The notes under the pieces: model-generated | Told to the model about the DNA's origin: nothing | Databases searched by the model: none | What the model saw: only the letters and a program-made list of their open reading frames with translations | Made by a program: the position numbers and the translations under genes | Part shown: positions 60,660 to 64,000 of the stretch, piece after piece | Numbering within the stretch: position 1 is the stretch's first letter | Layout: the number at the start of each line of letters is the position of its first letter | NCBI GenBank assembly: GCA_003248775.1 | Contig: QFQX01000009.1 | Coordinates: 68,087-132,086 of the forward strand | Direction: 5' to 3' | From: Shinella sp. | GTDB taxonomy: Bacteria > Pseudomonadota > Alphaproteobacteria > Rhizobiales > Rhizobiaceae | DNA: 64,000 nucleotides

Positions 60660-63152
60660 ATGATGAACCTTGCCGAATATCGCCGCACGGCCACCCGGCT
60701 CGCCGACTATCTGCCATGGGCCGCGCTGGTCGGCTCCGGCGTCGTGTTGAACAAGGACGGGAGTTTTCAGAGGACGGCGAAGTTTCGCGGTCCCGATCTG
60801 GATTCCGCCGTCGCGGCCGAGCTGGTCGCCGTCGTCGGCCGCATTAACAATGCCGTCCGCCGCCTCGGCTCCGGCTGGAGCATCTTCGTCGAAGCCGTTC
60901 GGCTTGCGGCTCCGCAATACCCGGAGAGCAAATTCCCCGATCCTGCGTCGGCGCTGGTCGATGCCGAGCGGAAAGCACAGTTCGAGGAACAAGACGCTCA
61001 CTTCGAGTCCCAATATTACCTGACTTTCCTCTGGCTGCCCCCGGCCGAGGAAGCCGCCCGCGCGGAAACATGGCTCTACGAGGGCCGCGAGAAAACGGGC
61101 GTGGACCCGTGGGAACTGCTGCGCGGCTTCATCGACCGCACCAATCGCGTGCTGGCCTTGCTCGACGGTTTCATGCCCGAATGCCGTTGGATGGATGACG
61201 GCGAAACGCTGACCTATCTCCATTCGACGGTTTCCACGAACCGGCATCGCGTCCGCGTCCCGGAAGTGCCGATGCACCTCGACGCGCTGCTTGCCGACCA
61301 GCCCTTGACCGGCGGGCTGGAGCCGCGCCTTGGCGACGCGCATCTGCGCGTCCTGACCATCGTGGGATTCCCGACCGCGACGACGCCGGGCCTGCTCGAC
61401 GAAATGAACCGCCTGCCGTTCCCCTACAGGTGGAGCACACGGGCGATCCTGCTCGACAAGACCGATGCGACGCGGCTGCTGACCCGCATCCGCCGCCAAT
61501 GGTTTGCGAAGCGCAAGAGCATCGCCGCGATTCTGAAAGAGGTGATGACCAACGAGGCGTCCGCGCTTGTGGACACCGATGCCGCGAACAAGGCGCTCGA
61601 CGCCGACATGGCCTTGCAGGAGCTTGGGGCGGACGTGGCGGGCATGGCCTATGTCACGGCGACCGTCACCGTTTGGGATGCCGACCCGCGCATAGCCGAC
61701 GAGAAGCTGCGCCTGGTTGAGAAGATCGTTCAGGGTCGCGACTTCACCGCCATGGCCGAGACCGTCAACGCGGTTGACGCATGGCTCGGCAGCCTGCCCG
61801 GACACGCCTACGCGAATGTCCGCCAGCCGCCCATCAGCACATTGAATCTCGCCCACATGATCCCGCTTTCAGCGGTGTGGGCGGGGCCGGAACGGGACGA
61901 GCATTTCGGAGCGCCCCCTTTGCTCTTTGGAAAGACCGAAGGCTCAACCCCGTTCCGGTTGTCTTTGCATGTCGGCGACGTAGGGCACACCCTTGTCGTC
62001 GGCCCCACGGGCGCGGGCAAGAGCGTGCTGCTCGCCCTTATGGCGCTCCAGTTCCGCCGCTACGAGGCCAGCCAAGTCTTTGCCTTCGACTTCGGCGGTT
62101 CGATCCGCGCCGCGTCGCTCGCCATGGGAGGCGACTGGCACGACCTTGGCGGCGGGCTGACAGAAGGGGCCGAGGCGTCCGTCTCGCTCCAGCCGCTCGC
62201 CCGCATCCACGACACCTATGAACGCGCATGGGCGGCGGACTGGATCGCCGCCATCCTTATGCGCGAGGGCGTCGCCATCACGCCCGAGGTGAAGGAGCAT
62301 CTTTGGACGGCGCTGACTTCGCTTGCGTCCGCGCCGGTCGAGGAACGCACGATCACGGGCCTCAGCGTTCTGCTGCAATCCAACGATCTGAAACAGGCGC
62401 TTCGGCCGTTCTGCGTCGGCGGGGCCTATGGTCGGCTGCTCGACGCCGAAGCCGAACATCTCGGCTCGGCGGACGTGCAGGCGTTCGAGATCGAGGGCCT
62501 TGTCGGGACCGGCGCGGCCCCGGCCGTGCTGTCCTATCTGTTCCATCGCATCGGCGACCGGCTCGACGGGCGGCCGACGCTGCTCATCATCGACGAGGGC
62601 TGGCTTGCGCTGGACGACGACGGGTTTGCCGGCCAGCTCCGCGAATGGCTCAAAACGCTGCGCAAGAAAAACGCGAGCGTTATCTTCGCCACGCAAAGCC
62701 TGTCCGACATTGACGGCAGCAACATCGCGCCCGCGATTATCGAGAGCTGCCCGACGCGGCTCCTGCTGCCGAACGAGCGGGCTATCGAGCCGCAGATTAC
62801 CGAGATTTACCGACGTTTCGGGTTGAATGACCGGCAGATCGAAATCCTCGCAAGGGCCACGCCCAAACGGGATTACTACTGCCAAAGCCGCAGGGGCAAT
62901 CGCCTGTTCGAGCTTGGCCTGTCCGAAATCGGCCTCGCGCTCTGCGCCGCATCCGCCAAATCCGACCAGACCCTCATTGCGCAGATCGTCACTGAGGCCG
63001 GCCGCGACGGCTTCCTCGCCGCATGGCTGCGCGCGCGCGGCGTCGATTGGGCGGCCGACCTGATCCCCAACCTCACCAATCTTGCCAACCGGCCGGAATC
63101 CACAGTGCCGGCCGAGCTGGATAGCCACCCCACACAGGAGATTCTACCATGA
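60660..63152 (+). CDS. trbE: Conjugal ATPase TrbE (VirB4 family)
   Basis: 830 residues from ATG 60660 (an adjacent ATG at 60663 is possible). Walker A GPTGAGKSVLL near the middle and Walker B LLIIDEGWLAL near the end. Large membrane-associated ATPase needed for pilus building and transfer. Starts 13 bases after trbD and overlaps trbJ as ATGA. Confidence 0.95.
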   Translation: MMNLAEYRRTATRLADYLPWAALVGSGVVLNKDGSFQRTAKFRGPDLDSAVAAELVAVVGRINNAVRRLGSGWSIFVEAVRLAAPQYPESKFPDPASALVDAERKAQFEEQDAHFESQYYLTFLWLPPAEEAARAETWLYEGREKTGVDPWELLRGFIDRTNRVLALLDGFMPECRWMDDGETLTYLHSTVSTNRHRVRVPEVPMHLDALLADQPLTGGLEPRLGDAHLRVLTIVGFPTATTPGLLDEMNRLPFPYRWSTRAILLDKTDATRLLTRIRRQWFAKRKSIAAILKEVMTNEASALVDTDAANKALDADMALQELGADVAGMAYVTATVTVWDADPRIADEKLRLVEKIVQGRDFTAMAETVNAVDAWLGSLPGHAYANVRQPPISTLNLAHMIPLSAVWAGPERDEHFGAPPLLFGKTEGSTPFRLSLHVGDVGHTLVVGPTGAGKSVLLALMALQFRRYEASQVFAFDFGGSIRAASLAMGGDWHDLGGGLTEGAEASVSLQPLARIHDTYERAWAADWIAAILMREGVAITPEVKEHLWTALTSLASAPVEERTITGLSVLLQSNDLKQALRPFCVGGAYGRLLDAEAEHLGSADVQAFEIEGLVGTGAAPAVLSYLFHRIGDRLDGRPTLLIIDEGWLALDDDGFAGQLREWLKTLRKKNASVIFATQSLSDIDGSNIAPAIIESCPTRLLLPNERAIEPQITEIYRRFGLNDRQIEILARATPKRDYYCQSRRGNRLFELGLSEIGLALCAASAKSDQTLIAQIVTEAGRDGFLAAWLRARGVDWAADLIPNLTNLANRPESTVPAELDSHPTQEILP

Positions 63153-63922
63153 CCTATCCCAAGATCGCCGGGGCCTCGGCCCTCGCATTGGCGCTCGCCG
63201 TGCCCGTGGCGCTGTCGCCGATGCTGGCAAGCCCGGCCCATGCGCAATTCGGCTTCGGCCGCATCGTTTATGACCCGAGCAACTATGCGCAGAACGTGCT
63301 CACGGCAGCGCGCACGCTGGAGCAGATCAACAACCAGATCACCAGCCTCCAGAACGAGGCGCAAATGCTCATCAATCAGGCCCGCAATCTGGCGAGCCTG
63401 CCGTATTCCTCGCTCCAGCAGCTCCAGCAGAACGTCCAGCGCACGCAGCAGCTTTTGGGGCAGGCGCAGAATATCGCGTTCGAGGTCGGCCAGATCGACC
63501 AAGCGTTCCAGCAGCAATATGGCAATGTCTCGCTGTCGGCGACCGACGCCCAGCTTGTCGCCGATGCGCGGAGCCGCTGGGAGAACACGGTCGGCGGCTT
63601 GCAGGACGCGATGCGCGTTCAGGCGGGTGCGGTCGGCAATATCGACAGCAACCGCGCAGAGATGGCCGCGCTGGTCGGCCAGAGCCAAGGCGCGACCGGC
63701 GCGCTGCAAGCCACGCAGGCCGGCAACCAGCTTCTTGCGCTCCAGTCGCAGCAGCTTTCCGACCTGATCGCGGTCATCTCGGCGAACGGCCGGGCCGACG
63801 CGCTGACCGAAGCGGAACGCGCCGCCGCCGCCGAACAGGGCCGCGAGCAGCGCCGCCGCTTCCTGACGCCGGGCAGCGGCTATCAGCCGGGCAACGCGCA
63901 GATGTTCAACGGCAACAACTAA
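63149..63922 (+). CDS. trbJ: Conjugal protein TrbJ (VirB5 family)
   Basis: 257 residues with a Sec signal (SALALALAVPVALSPMLASP, cut after AHA). The mature part is a long Gln-rich coiled coil (QQLQQNVQRTQQLLGQAQN), as in VirB5/TrbJ, placed at the pilus tip or periplasm. Typical length. Ends 14 bases before the next start. Confidence 0.93.
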   Translation: MTYPKIAGASALALALAVPVALSPMLASPAHAQFGFGRIVYDPSNYAQNVLTAARTLEQINNQITSLQNEAQMLINQARNLASLPYSSLQQLQQNVQRTQQLLGQAQNIAFEVGQIDQAFQQQYGNVSLSATDAQLVADARSRWENTVGGLQDAMRVQAGAVGNIDSNRAEMAALVGQSQGATGALQATQAGNQLLALQSQQLSDLIAVISANGRADALTEAERAAAAEQGREQRRRFLTPGSGYQPGNAQMFNGNN

Positions 63923-63936
63923 CCGGGAGGCTCGCC

Positions 63937-64000
63937 ATGGACGGCAAGATGCTGGCCCGGCTCGGGGCCGTGGTGTTCATCGCCATCGCCGTCACGGCGA
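63937..64000 (+). CDS. Start of a TrbK-alt-like exclusion protein (cut by window edge)
   Basis: ATG 63937, preceded by GGGAGG, then MDGKMLARLGAVVFIAIAV, the typical N-terminal helix of the TrbK-alt family that follows trbJ in rhizobial ICEs. Only 21 codons are inside the window, so the call rests on position and the opening residues. Confidence 0.6.
   Translation, partial: MDGKMLARLGAVVFIAIAVTA

Noticed and set aside
1..64000. CRISPR arrays, rRNA, tRNA and insertion sequences
   Set aside because: No regularly spaced repeats, no rRNA or cloverleaf sequence and no transposase were recognised anywhere in the window.

Overview
The window reads as Rhizobiales (alphaproteobacterial) DNA, most likely Rhizobiaceae. 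The evidence is the recG / sdhE-mfd arrangement, a betaine-type ABC operon next to a betaine-homocysteine methyltransferase, an alphaproteobacterial LexA operator (GAAC-N7-GAAC) in front of imuA-imuB-dnaE2, and a rhizobial-type conjugative element with RlxS relaxase, TraG and a Trb secretion system. Base composition is GC-rich throughout.

Layout. (1) 1-22.4 kb looks like ordinary chromosome: recG (partial), sdhE, mfd, a MacA/MacB-like tripartite exporter, bmt, a betaine ABC transporter, cobQ, two tandem 41-residue membrane peptides, a secreted metallophosphatase, an SDR/LysR pair, gltS, and a divergent MFS exporter/MerR pair. (2) 22.4-33.5 kb is accessory and looks like a defence island. It holds an ABC three-component (ABC-3C) conflict system (PD-(D/E)XK nuclease, middle component, Rad50-like ATPase), followed by a protein joining an unknown domain, a zinc ribbon and a gamma-glutamylcyclotransferase domain. 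Facing it is a tightly overlapped three-gene operon: a DUF429 RNase H-fold protein, an unrecognised 528-residue protein and a phospholipase D-family protein. (3) 33.5-43.9 kb is DNA repair: two Ku genes and LigD (non-homologous end joining) and the imuA-imuB-dnaE2 mutasome. (4) 44-64 kb is the core of an integrative and conjugative element (ICE): two DNA methyltransferases, a split activator that appears to need a +1 ribosomal frameshift (like FseA of ICEMlSymR7A), a QseM-like antiactivator, a small HTH protein, RepA with an origin-like 3' end, TraF, a lytic transglycosylase, RlxS, TraG, a CopG-type protein and trbB-C-D-E-J plus the start of a trbK-like gene, cut by the window end.

How it works together. 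The right half would excise under FseA-type activation held back by the QseM-type protein, possibly replicate through RepA, be nicked by RlxS, be passed by TraG to the Trb channel and be helped through the wall by the transglycosylase. The repair and defence genes may be its cargo or the cargo of a neighbouring element. No integrase or attachment site is visible, so the element boundary cannot be fixed from this window.

Best candidates for undescribed biology: the DUF429/unknown/PLD operon, the cyclotransferase fusion attached to the ABC-3C cassette, the origin-like array inside repA, the frame-overlapped methyltransferase gene, and the tandem 41-residue peptides.
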